Of a stretch of 7,370 nt of DNA, positions 1-5,473 are shown one piece after another. Numbering within the stretch: position 1 is the first letter of the stretch; every line of letters starts with the position of its first letter. Source of the DNA: Clostridiaceae bacterium (lineage in GTDB: Bacteria > Bacillota > Clostridia > Acetivibrionales > DTU013); assembly GCA_012799845.1 (NCBI GenBank), contig JAAZKL010000393.1, positions 1 to 7,370 of the forward strand, in the 5' to 3' direction. Made by a program: the position numbers and the translations under genes. The notes under the pieces are model-generated. The model searched no databases. It had not been told where the DNA came from and saw only the letters and a list, made by a program, of their open reading frames with translations.

Positions 1-1
1 C

Positions 2-124
2 CACGAAAGGCGGAGCGTCCCGAGAAAGTACTACAGGATAACACCTGCAGGTCTGAAAGCGCTGGAAAACATGAAGCAGGAGCTTGAGTGGCTTATCTCC
101 GCAGCCAAAAAGATTCTGTACTGA
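2..124 (+). CDS. PadR-family transcriptional regulator, C-terminal end (partial)
   Basis: The window opens inside a gene; 40 codons and a TGA stop are visible. The frame contains RKYYRITPAG followed by a Leu/Glu/Lys-rich helix ending in AAKKILY. The YYRITPAG block matches the wing of the PadR winged-helix domain, and the helix that follows matches the short C-terminal dimerisation helix of small PadR proteins of about 110 residues. These are typically local repressors. The next gene, 69 bp downstream on the same strand, encodes a HAAS-type protein. PadR/HAAS pairs are a recurrent two-gene arrangement in Firmicutes, so this regulator probably controls its own operon. The helix-turn-helix itself lies outside the window, so the assignment rests on the wing and tail only. 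Confidence 0.82.
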   Translation, partial: HERRSVPRKYYRITPAGLKALENMKQELEWLISAAKKILY

Positions 125-147
125 CGCACTAATGCTTTACTGATATT

Positions 148-180
148 TTATATGAGCCTTATATGAATCTTTATGAAAGA
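148..180 (+). repeat. Three tandem 11-bp repeats upstream of the HAAS-type gene
   Basis: Three consecutive 11-bp units, TTATATGAGCC, TTATATGAATC and TTTATGAAAGA, run without gaps between the padR stop and the next start codon. The period is close to one DNA helical turn, so the TATGA cores would lie on one face. The unit may be an operator or simply AT-rich slippage; the third unit merges into the ribosome binding site. No function can be proven from the sequence. Confidence 0.45.
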
Positions 181-193
181 GGGTAATGACCGG

Positions 194-961
194 ATGAACA
201 GAATAAACGCCTATGTAAATGAAGTCCTTTCTTACATTGTTGCCGACAATAAAATGAAGAAACGCATAAGGGAAGACCTGATCGCTCAGCTCAATGAGGC
301 TGCCCGAACACAGGATATAGACAGCGTGATCACTGAAATGGGCGATCCGAAGGAAGTTGCCCGTGAATTCATGGATTCGATCTATGATGATAAAGGTGAA
401 CTTTTTGATGATCTGCTGTCAGATCGTTCAGATAATGCGATATATGTGAAGCGGGTCTACGAATACAGGTCAAAAACCTCTGTTTTCGGGATACCTCTGG
501 TCCACATCAAAATAAGCAGGTATGGCAGGCCTGCTTTAGCAAAAGGCATCATTGCGATCGGAACGACATCCCTGGGAATTGTTTCTATAGGCGCCATCCC
601 GATAGGGATAATCAGCGTCGGCGGTCTGGCATTGGGCGTTATCGCGTTCGGCGGCCTTGCCCTCGGCCTGCTGATGGCCCTGGGCGGTGTGGCATTAGGC
701 GCCGCTGCATTCGGCGGGGTCGTCATCGGCTTTGGGGCGTTTGGAGGAGTTGCCCTGGGCAAAATAGCAATAGGAGGAGTCGCTGCCGGCACTGTTGCCA
801 TAGGGAGTGAAATCGACGGTGAATATTTGCTGAAAATAAGCCGGATAACCCCTGAAACCATAACTGAAGCGGCCGCTCTCATACGGACGGCATTCCCGGG
901 GCTGCCCGACTGGATCATCGATCTGTTTTCAGGTTTAGTCAAATACTTGCCCGGCAACTGA
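194..961 (+). CDS. HAAS-type protein with a Gly-pentad hydrophobic repeat domain
   Basis: This is a 255-aa protein. Residues about 1-60 form a charged helical region (VLSYIVADNKMKKRIREDL, then GDPKEVAREFM) typical of the HAAS/DUF1700-like domain that accompanies PadR regulators. Residues about 119-204 are 17 consecutive hydrophobic units ending in Gly, such as IIAIG, IVSIG, GLALG, VIAFG, GVALG and TVAIG. All have five residues except one of six (LLMALG). The segment is either membrane-embedded or a compact beta-type repeat fold. The tail is amphipathic and ends KYLPGN. I chose the ATG at 194 because AGAGGG lies 10 nt upstream; the in-frame ATG at 173 overlaps that site and has no good ribosome binding site of its own. 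The gene follows padR, probably in one operon. Its molecular function is unknown. Confidence 0.75.
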   Translation: MNRINAYVNEVLSYIVADNKMKKRIREDLIAQLNEAARTQDIDSVITEMGDPKEVAREFMDSIYDDKGELFDDLLSDRSDNAIYVKRVYEYRSKTSVFGIPLVHIKISRYGRPALAKGIIAIGTTSLGIVSIGAIPIGIISVGGLALGVIAFGGLALGLLMALGGVALGAAAFGGVVIGFGAFGGVALGKIAIGGVAAGTVAIGSEIDGEYLLKISRITPETITEAAALIRTAFPGLPDWIIDLFSGLVKYLPGN

Positions 962-982
962 ACTATTTCCGGGAAATGGAGT

Positions 983-1036
983 ATTTGCACACAAGGAACG
1001 AAATTGAACATTTGCATACTGGGAGCGAAATTCAGA
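983..1036. repeat. Imperfect 27-bp tandem duplication
   Basis: Two adjacent 27-bp units starting ATTTGCA at 983 and 1010 match at 20 of 27 positions and share the core CGAAATT. They lie in the 161-bp convergent gap between the HAAS-type gene and the hydrolase. The gap otherwise holds a small GC-rich hairpin (1085-1100) with no T run. No convincing terminator is visible for either gene. Confidence 0.4.
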
Positions 1037-1122
1037 ATGGCCGCAGCAACAACAGACGGACTGACAGCCGCGTCTATGTCAATAGCCGCAGCCATGCGGC
1101 CATGCCCCGATCAAGATCTCAT

Positions 1123-2094
1123 TCAGAAGCGCTCCTTCAGGAAGGAAAGGATGGCGCCGGCATACTCCTCATCTGTCCAGGGCTTATCAAAACTTTCGTC
1201 CCTGCAGATGAAATGATAATCGCCCTCGCGGACAAAGGTTTCGACCTGTCCGCCTGCCGCTTCCTTCAGCCTTTCAAAGCTGCTGTAAGGCACCTGCGAA
1301 TCCCCTGTCGAATGCATCAGGAGCGCAGGTCTGCCGTTCAGCTTCTTTATTTCATTGACGGGACTTATCTTTGTGCTGCCGAAACCGTACTCCAAACCCA
1401 TGTAAAGCTTGACGAAAGGCTTCTGGATCTCTGCGATGAAAGGTGGCAGCCCCATGCTGACCATATTGTCACAGAATGTATCCTGCCATGATGAAAACGC
1501 TGAAACGCTTATGAGCCCGTCAATATCCGGGATCTCTCCGATCGAATTGATCGCCGTGGCGCCGCCCATCGATACTCCGAAGACTATGACCGGCAGGTCT
1601 TTATATGACGGCTGCGCCTTGATATATTCGACTCCCGCCTTTGTGTCAAGGTGCTCCCTGGTCCCCGCGTATATCTTGTCCCCTTCGCTTCTCCCGTGGG
1701 AACGCATTTCGATAAGGAGAGAAGAGTATCCGTTGTCCGCCATCATTTTGGCGTGGCCGAAAAATGCAGTAACTGACGGATTATGAATGCCGGACAGGAA
1801 TATGACGATACCCCTGGGGTTATCGGCTTTGACCTCCCAGGAGACAAGCCTGAACCCGTCTTCGGTAGTCAGCCATATTTCTTCCGCCGCCACACCAAAT
1901 CGCTCCGGCGGCAGTTCTCTGACATCCGCGTGCACATGGATCATATCTTTCATCACGACGGGCGGAATGGCTGCAAAGCCGGCGATAACAATAACAAAAA
2001 GAACTATCGCGATTATAGTGAGTATTTTCTTTACAGACTTCTTCCTTTTTACCCGCCTGATAGTAAATTTGCCGAATGATGTACCTTTTTTCAT
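1123..2094 (-). CDS. Membrane-anchored alpha/beta hydrolase
   Basis: This 323-aa protein has a basic N-terminus (RRVKRKKSVKK) and then a transmembrane segment at about residues 24-45 (ILTIIAIVLFVIVIAGF), so the catalytic domain should face outward. The alpha/beta-hydrolase marks are in order: the oxyanion strand FLSGIHN, the RSHGRSEGD loop, the nucleophile elbow GVSMGG with Ser175, the acid Asp265 in HSTGDSQVP, and His294 in GDYHF. This is a complete Ser-Asp-His triad of the COG1073 type; the substrate is unknown. The start is the ATG at 2094, preceded by GGGAGGAG with about 7 nt spacing. A longer in-frame start at 2142 is excluded because it falls inside the promoter at 2123-2151. The gene is monocistronic and convergent with the HAAS-type gene. 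Confidence 0.88.
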   Translation of the reverse strand: MKKGTSFGKFTIRRVKRKKSVKKILTIIAIVLFVIVIAGFAAIPPVVMKDMIHVHADVRELPPERFGVAAEEIWLTTEDGFRLVSWEVKADNPRGIVIFLSGIHNPSVTAFFGHAKMMADNGYSSLLIEMRSHGRSEGDKIYAGTREHLDTKAGVEYIKAQPSYKDLPVIVFGVSMGGATAINSIGEIPDIDGLISVSAFSSWQDTFCDNMVSMGLPPFIAEIQKPFVKLYMGLEYGFGSTKISPVNEIKKLNGRPALLMHSTGDSQVPYSSFERLKEAAGGQVETFVREGDYHFICRDESFDKPWTDEEYAGAILSFLKERF

Positions 2095-2122
2095 CGCCGA
2101 CTCCTCCCATCGTTTCGATAAG

Positions 2123-2151
2123 ATATTATCACTATCAAACATTCACGTCAA
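2123..2151 (-). promoter_or_regulatory. Sigma-A-like promoter of the alpha/beta hydrolase gene
   Basis: On the minus strand TTGACG (2146-2151) and TAATAT (2123-2128) are separated by exactly 17 bp. Transcription should start near 2116, giving a leader of about 22 nt that contains the GGGAGGAG ribosome binding site. This places the true start codon at 2094. Confidence 0.8.
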
Positions 2152-2258
2152 CGAAATGAAAGAGGCTGAACACGCATTGATGTGAATGATCAGGTTCCGG
2201 GCGCTGTTTTCGGCAATAATCATGGCAATGACCATATTGTCCCGCGGACCATTTCCGA

Positions 2259-2287
2259 TTGACATCCGTCCGGTTCTATTGTATTAT
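2259..2287 (+). promoter_or_regulatory. Strong sigma-A-like promoter for tRNA-Ser
   Basis: A perfect -35 TTGACA (2259-2264) and -10 TATTAT (2282-2287) are spaced by 17 bp and point to the tRNA. The expected start near 2294 would give an 86-nt leader to be removed by RNase P. It is divergent from the hydrolase promoter about 110 bp away. Confidence 0.82.
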
Positions 2288-2340
2288 AGTTAAGCGGCAC
2301 AGAAAGCGCATTTACATGAACCTACGGATGCACTGGATGC

Positions 2341-2370
2341 TTGCCGTATCAAACTTTATACATGTATTAT
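2341..2370 (+). promoter_or_regulatory. Possible second, proximal tRNA promoter
   Basis: TTGCCG (2341-2346) and TATTAT (2365-2370) are spaced by 18 bp, which would start transcription within a few bases of the mature tRNA 5' end at 2380. The -35 is weaker than that of the upstream promoter, so this is only a candidate. Confidence 0.35.
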
Positions 2371-2379
2371 TTTCGACAT

Positions 2380-2470
2380 GGAGAGTTCGCCTAGATGGTC
2401 GAGGGCGCATGACTGGAAATCATGTATACCCGAAAGGGTATCCAGGGTTCGAATCCCTGACTCTCCGCCA
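2380..2470 (+). tRNA. tRNA-Ser, anticodon GGA
   Basis: All arms can be folded by eye. The acceptor stem GGAGAGT pairs with ACTCTCC, followed by discriminator G and an encoded CCA (2468-2470). The D-loop region is CGCCTAGATGGTCGAGGGCG. The anticodon stem CATGA/TCATG encloses CTGGAAA with anticodon GGA at 2415-2417. The long class II variable arm is TACCC-GAAA-GGGTA, and the T arm is CAGGG-TTCGAAT-CCCTG. The long variable arm and GGA anticodon identify a serine tRNA reading UCC/UCU. It has its own promoter and terminator and is a stand-alone transcription unit. An AT-rich island begins just downstream, but no copy of the tRNA 3' end was seen at the island's other side. Confidence 0.97.
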
Positions 2471-2503
2471 AACCCGCAAAAACCGAGCGTTTTGCGGGTT
2501 TTT
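2470..2503 (+). terminator. Intrinsic terminator of tRNA-Ser
   Basis: A perfect 12-bp stem (AAACCCGCAAAA with TTTTGCGGGTTT) encloses an 8-nt loop, ACCGAGCG. The T stretch continues to 2503. The first stem base is the final A of the tRNA CCA end, so termination follows the tRNA directly. Confidence 0.93.
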
Positions 2504-2533
2504 AGATGCCCCTTTTTACCTGTTCTGTCAGAG

Positions 2534-2799
2534 TCAGGCAAGAATTTTGCTCAAAGATCCCATAACTTCTTCAGGAGAAACCAAACAAACCAATTCCCAA
2601 ATTATTCTATCGATTCGTTTTTTAAAAAGATCCGGTGACAATCCATCAGTATTTTTAAACTTAGCTTCCAGCAAACCGCGTACTTCTCCAATCAGCCGCC
2701 CGCGCTCAGGCCCATGCACATTTTCAAACTTTAGTTTTTCAATACATTCATCAATATCTCTGAACCGTAAAATTTTGTTGTCATTACTATCCCGTTCAT
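2534..2799 (-). pseudogene. Broken second gene of the AbiEi-like locus
   Basis: An ATG at 2799 overlaps the stop of the upstream AbiEi-like fragment (ATGA) and has an excellent AAGGAGG site, the layout of a translationally coupled second gene. That frame begins MNGIVMTTKF and stops after 22 codons. A different frame is open through the same DNA to a TGA at 2534. It contains RFRDIDECIEKLKFENVHGP, then LIGEVRGLLEAKF, a Lys/Arg-rich stretch and RIIWELVCLVSPEEV, and it has a protein-like, charged, helical composition. Only a poorly placed GTG at 2719 could start it. I read this as a frameshifted and internally deleted gene that kept its start and its C-terminus. In AbiE-type operons this position holds the AbiEii nucleotidyltransferase toxin, but no nucleotidyltransferase motif survives, so the original identity is unproven. 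Confidence 0.4.
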
Positions 2800-3065
2800 T
2801 TTACCTCCTTGATCTGGCAGATCATAAATTCCAGTACTTTTTCAGGAGCTTTATTTATTTCCAAAAGCCAATTTATCTCAGTGCTTATTCCCCTGTCACG
2901 AGCCGCGTCTTTTATCTTTGCTTTTGCGGTAGTATTTTTTCTACGCAAGCTCTGGTAAATTCTTGATAACTCTGGTACAGATACCCCATAATCCATTCTG
3001 GTAACTGCATAATATAAATCAACGAATGCCTTTTCTTTCCGGGCAATATGTTCAAATGATAAAAA
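2796..3065 (-). pseudogene. AbiEi-like antitoxin, C-terminal half (5'-truncated)
   Basis: The frame is open for 89 residues after an in-frame TAG at 3066-3068. It begins FLSFEHIARKEKAFVDLYYA and continues TRMDYGVSVPELSRIYQSLR to the end at EVK. The IARKEKAFVDLYY block resembles the IAxxEKAxxDLxY motif found after the winged-helix and central parts of AbiEi-type antitoxins; the rest is a helical C-terminal domain. The first Met is at 2996, within the conserved region and without a good ribosome binding site, so the piece lacks its N-terminal half. The missing type of N-terminal half is encoded on the opposite strand from 3103. The downstream broken gene overlaps the stop by ATGA. The fragment may still be translated, but I treat it as a disrupted gene. 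Confidence 0.55.
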
Positions 3066-3081
3066 CTAAATTTTGTTATAT

Positions 3082-3091
3082 AAGTTTTGAT
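3082..3091 (+). repeat. Inverted repeat, left copy (AAGTTTTGAT)
   Basis: This 10-bp sequence is the exact reverse complement of 3631-3640. It lies between the truncated end of the minus-strand AbiEi-like fragment and the ribosome binding site of the plus-strand half. The match does not extend on either side. Confidence 0.55.
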
Positions 3092-3102
3092 GGAGTGATT
3101 TT

Positions 3103-3645
3103 ATGAGAAAGGACATAAGAACAACCTATGAGAAGTTCTATCAGGAACTTGAGGAATACATGCAAAATGGTGAAGAACTAAGTGTTAGGAAGATCTACTC
3201 CCTGTTTCCTGAGATAAACCCTAAAACAGTATCCTGGAGATTGTATGAATTAGTGCAGCGCGGGAAAATCTACAGAACCGGCCATGGGTATTATGGTTTG
3301 ACCAAAATAAAAGAAAGCGATCCAGTAGGCTACACATACCTTCAGAAAAAATCTCAATTTGTGTATGACCTTGCTATAGATTACGGATATGGTTTCTATA
3401 TTTCAGGGTTAGATTCATTAACAGGCGAGTTCCTTCATGTACCCGAGAACTACCCTGTATTGATGGTTGCAGAAAATGCGGGGATTTCATGGATGCAGGA
3501 GATTTTTAGTCATGAAGGACTCATCGCGGTAACGGAGAAGGAGAGCCAAATCATTAAAAATGACACACTTAAGGACAAAATCGATGTTATTATCCTGAGG
3601 GGAAAAGATTTTTCACTCTTTGATTACTTTATCAAAACTTTTTGA
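3103..3645 (+). CDS. AbiEi-like antitoxin, N-terminal half (winged-helix)
   Basis: This 180-aa protein starts at the ATG at 3103, with GGAG 7 nt upstream. Residues about 1-25 are helical. Residues about 26-66 (ELSVRKIYSLFPEINPKTVS, then RLYELVQRGKIYRTGHGYYG) form a DNA-binding winged helix like that of AbiEi-type antitoxins. Residues about 85-167 (YGYGFYISGLDSL, HVPENYPVLMV, KIDVIILRGKDF) look like the central domain of the same family. The protein ends abruptly at FDYFIKTF, before the expected IAxxEKAxxDLxY block, so it appears C-terminally truncated. A block of that type lies on the other strand at 2796-3065. Its role would be repression of a toxin operon and toxin neutralisation, but no intact toxin is in the window. 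Its base composition is more AT-rich than the cob genes. No clear promoter is visible. The family call is from motif recognition only. Confidence 0.62.
   Translation: MRKDIRTTYEKFYQELEEYMQNGEELSVRKIYSLFPEINPKTVSWRLYELVQRGKIYRTGHGYYGLTKIKESDPVGYTYLQKKSQFVYDLAIDYGYGFYISGLDSLTGEFLHVPENYPVLMVAENAGISWMQEIFSHEGLIAVTEKESQIIKNDTLKDKIDVIILRGKDFSLFDYFIKTF
3631..3640 (+). repeat. Inverted repeat, right copy (ATCAAAACTT)
   Basis: This is the exact reverse complement of 3082-3091 and overlaps the last codons of the plus-strand AbiEi-like half. It is also the first part of a local palindrome, ATCAAAA-CT-TTTTGAT (3631-3646), which has no GC pairs to speak of and does not look like a terminator. Confidence 0.55.
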
Positions 3646-3681
3646 TCAAATCAATATTTTGTGAAAAATGTTTTGACGAAG

Positions 3682-3711
3682 ATAATATGAACCAGGTATG
3701 TATACAGTCAC
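3682..3711 (-). promoter_or_regulatory. Orphan promoter-like sequence reading toward the AbiEi-like gene tail
   Basis: On the minus strand GTGACT (3706-3711) and TATTAT (3682-3687) are spaced by 18 bp, just beyond the end of cobC. As the DNA stands, it would produce antisense RNA into the 3' end of the AbiEi-like half. If the segment 3082-3640 were inverted, it would sit about 55 nt upstream of that gene's start codon in the right direction. The -35 matches consensus at only four positions. Confidence 0.4.
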
Positions 3712-3716
3712 TTTTC

Positions 3717-4313
3717 CTACCGGGAATCCAGGTCCCGATACCCTGTTATTCTGCCGTCAGAATACAGCAGCGTATATCCAAGCCCGTTTTCAGACTGCCA
3801 TTCAAAGTAGTTCTTTATATCAGGAAATAAAGCGTGCATGATGGCCATTATAACGCCGCCATGGCATATTACAACTGCGGAATCTGCCCTGCATCTTTCC
3901 ACCTCTTCAAGAACTTCATTTATCCCCTGTTCGACCCTCTTACTAAATTCAATCCTGCTCTCCCCGCTCGGGCAGCATACATCGCCGATCTCATCGGCTA
4001 TCCATTCCTGGTAGTCACGTATGCTTTCCAGTTCATAATGACTGTGCATTTCAAAATTTCCAAAATCGTACTCCCGCAAGCTCTCCACAGTAATGCAGTC
4101 AACGTCGCCGTATATAAGTCTGAGGGTTTCGACCGACCTTTTCATGCCGCTTGATATGTATAACTCCGCTTCGGGATAAATCCCTTTTCCCTTCAGCGCC
4201 AGGATCTCCCTGGTCCCGTCTTCCGACAGCGAAATATCGGTGCTGCCGCAGTAAAGACGTCTCTCGTTCGCATCAGTCCGCCCGTGGCGTATAATATGTA
4301 TAAGCGCACTCAT
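3717..4313 (-). CDS. cobC: Histidine phosphatase, probable alpha-ribazole phosphatase (CobC type)
   Basis: This 198-aa protein of the phosphoglycerate-mutase-like (histidine phosphatase) superfamily probably removes the 5' phosphate from alpha-ribazole phosphate or adenosylcobalamin phosphate. It begins MSALIHIIRHGRTDANERR, with the catalytic RHG at residues 9-11 (His10). It then shows SSGMKRSVETL with Arg59, LREYDFGNFE with acid Glu81, and VICHGGV with His151. These are the four core residues of the family. The usual WEG after the FG motif reads FEM here. I chose the ATG at 4313 because it overlaps the preceding stop by ATGA and places RHG at the normal distance; a longer in-frame start would add 31 unrelated residues. 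The function within the superfamily is inferred from its place as the last gene of the cob cluster. No terminator follows. Confidence 0.86.
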   Translation of the reverse strand: MSALIHIIRHGRTDANERRLYCGSTDISLSEDGTREILALKGKGIYPEAELYISSGMKRSVETLRLIYGDVDCITVESLREYDFGNFEMHSHYELESIRDYQEWIADEIGDVCCPSGESRIEFSKRVEQGINEVLEEVERCRADSAVVICHGGVIMAIMHALFPDIKNYFEWQSENGLGYTLLYSDGRITGYRDLDSR

Positions 4314-4687
4314 TTTAATACCGTCCCTATACCGCAAAAAATCCGGACAACTCTTTCCGCGCTGCGTGCAAGCAAAGCCATGCAGCGTCCGACAGCTTCC
4401 CTCCACTGCCTCAGGACCGGGTCCATGGGAACGACTCCGCTGGAAATGTCCGTACAGATGATAATTTTATCACTGATCCTGTCAAGGTTACTTTTTATGT
4501 ACTCCAACGGGTCGGCCCCGTCCCTGATAATGTTGAGGATAAGCCTGTCAAGCCCGTAAACAGCTTTTTTGGAAAAATCGATTTCACTGCTGTCATCGCA
4601 GTAAAAGATTTCGTCTTCCCGCACACCGTAATTTTGTATCACATATTCCAGCTTTCCCTGCCACGCGCCGCCAAAGACCAATACCAT
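4310..4687 (-). CDS. Short CobU-like protein (adenosylcobinamide kinase/guanylyltransferase family)
   Basis: This 125-aa protein is well short of the roughly 180 residues of full CobU. It opens MVLVFGGAWQGKLEYV, a Walker A-like GxxxxGK at residues 6-12 in which the usual Ser/Thr after Lys is Leu13. The second half carries IICTDISSGVVPMDPVLRQW and then REAVGRCMALLARSAERVVR, which matches the CobU C-terminal region (xEVGxGIVPxxxLxRxFRDxxGR). The middle part with the guanylylation His motif (RHR) is missing. The start is certain: AGGAGG, which overlaps the cobS stop, lies 7 nt upstream. The gene follows cobS by 12 nt and overlaps cobC by 4 nt, so it is translated with them. It may bind nucleotide or cobinamide as a partner of the full CobU upstream, or be a non-catalytic relic; complete two-step CobU activity is unlikely. 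Confidence 0.75.
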   Translation of the reverse strand: MVLVFGGAWQGKLEYVIQNYGVREDEIFYCDDSSEIDFSKKAVYGLDRLILNIIRDGADPLEYIKSNLDRISDKIIICTDISSGVVPMDPVLRQWREAVGRCMALLARSAERVVRIFCGIGTVLK

Positions 4688-4694
4688 CGCCCTA

Positions 4695-4700
4695 CCTCCT
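4695..4700 (-). promoter_or_regulatory. Ribosome binding site overlapping the cobS stop
   Basis: On the minus strand the cobS stop TGA runs directly into AGGAGG (TGAGGAGG), followed 7 nt later by the ATG of the short CobU-like gene. The layout suggests coupled translation. Confidence 0.7.
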
Positions 4701-5473
4701 CAAACAAGCGCAAGCGCCACAAGAGCACATGCCTCTGAAACTGTCAGGGCGTAGCCGGACAGATCGCCCGAAATGCCGCCGAACTGCCGGTATGCATGCA
4801 GGGTGGAAAGGAAAAAACCCGCAATCATTGCCGCCACTACGATTGCTCCTTCGATCCCCAGTACAATACATGCTGACGTTGCCGCTAAAATCCCCATTAA
4901 AACCAGGCTGATTTTGTGGACCGCTTTTACATTTTTCTTAAAATATGAACCGTAATTGCTCTGGGGCATTGTCTTCAGTGAAAGCAGGGCTGTCCCGGCC
5001 AGGCTTCTCGATATCACCGGCATGAACAGGAAAAAAAACAGTTTTCCGGTTCCGGAGACGTCAGCAACGATTTCGTACGTACTTGCAAAGCATATGACAA
5101 ACAGGGCCAGGACGGAAACGACCGCAAAAGCCCCTGCATGGGGATCCTTCAGTATCCTGAGCTTTTCTTCCGGCGGGCGGCGCGACAGGATCGCGTCATT
5201 TGTATCCATGAAACCGTCGATGTGTAAAAATCCCGTTATTATGTTGGGAAAAAGCATCAGAAATGCCGAAAGCATCACAGTGCTCAGTCCTGCAAGAATA
5301 AGAAGCTGTGCGGCCCCATACCATAGCGCTCCGATAAGCAGTCCGACGACGGGGAAAAACGGGATGACGAGATCCGCACAGCTTTCATCCCATTCCCTGT
5401 ATGGCACCGGTATCGCGCAAAACATGCCAAAAGACATGAAAAACCCTTTAAAGAACCTTTTCATATAGAGCAC
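4700..5473 (-). CDS. cobS: Adenosylcobinamide-GDP ribazoletransferase (cobalamin synthase)
   Basis: CobS is the integral membrane enzyme that joins adenosylcobinamide-GDP to alpha-ribazole (or its phosphate), the closing step of cobalamin synthesis. The 257-aa product has the diagnostic ITGFLHIDGFMDTNDAILS (HIDGFMDTND at about 84-93) with its acidic metal-binding residues, then EEKLRILKDPHAGAFAVV. Several hydrophobic segments follow, including FVICFASTYEIV, LFFFLFMPVI, ISLVLMGILAATSACIVLG and AIVVAAMIAGFFLS. I prefer the GTG at 5473 because GGGGAGG lies 6 nt upstream; the ATG at 5464 (MKRFFKGFF) is the alternative, but its spacing to that site is about 15 nt. Either start overlaps the end of cobU, which indicates translational coupling in the cob operon. 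Confidence 0.93.
   Translation of the reverse strand: MLYMKRFFKGFFMSFGMFCAIPVPYREWDESCADLVIPFFPVVGLLIGALWYGAAQLLILAGLSTVMLSAFLMLFPNIITGFLHIDGFMDTNDAILSRRPPEEKLRILKDPHAGAFAVVSVLALFVICFASTYEIVADVSGTGKLFFFLFMPVISRSLAGTALLSLKTMPQSNYGSYFKKNVKAVHKISLVLMGILAATSACIVLGIEGAIVVAAMIAGFFLSTLHAYRQFGGISGDLSGYALTVSEACALVALALV

Noticed and set aside
457..1095. Long minus-strand open frame opposite the HAAS-type gene
   Set aside because: Its Pro/Ala/Ile-rich repeats are the mirror of the GGN-rich pentad codons on the plus strand; it has no recognisable domain and no good ribosome binding site.
1085..1100. GC-rich hairpin as a bidirectional terminator between the convergent genes
   Set aside because: The stem GCCGCA/TGCGGC is only 6 bp and has no T run on either strand.
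976..1491. Plus-strand frame beginning with a nine-residue repeat (EYLHTRNEI, EHLHTGSEI)
   Set aside because: The repeat is only the 27-bp duplication; the rest of the frame is antisense to the hydrolase and lacks protein-like features or a ribosome binding site.
2356..2541. Minus-strand open frame of 61 codons across the tRNA
   Set aside because: It is the antisense of tRNA-Ser and its terminator; its GESGIRTLDTLSG-type sequence is a familiar spurious product of antisense serine tRNA genes.
2504..3100. CRISPR array or insertion sequence in the AT-rich island
   Set aside because: No regularly spaced repeats, no transposase-like frame and no terminal inverted repeats with target duplication were seen.
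3660..3690. Plus-strand promoter TTGTGA-18-TAATAT
   Set aside because: It would point into the antisense of cobC with no gene to drive, and the TAATAT core overlaps the better-explained minus-strand -10.
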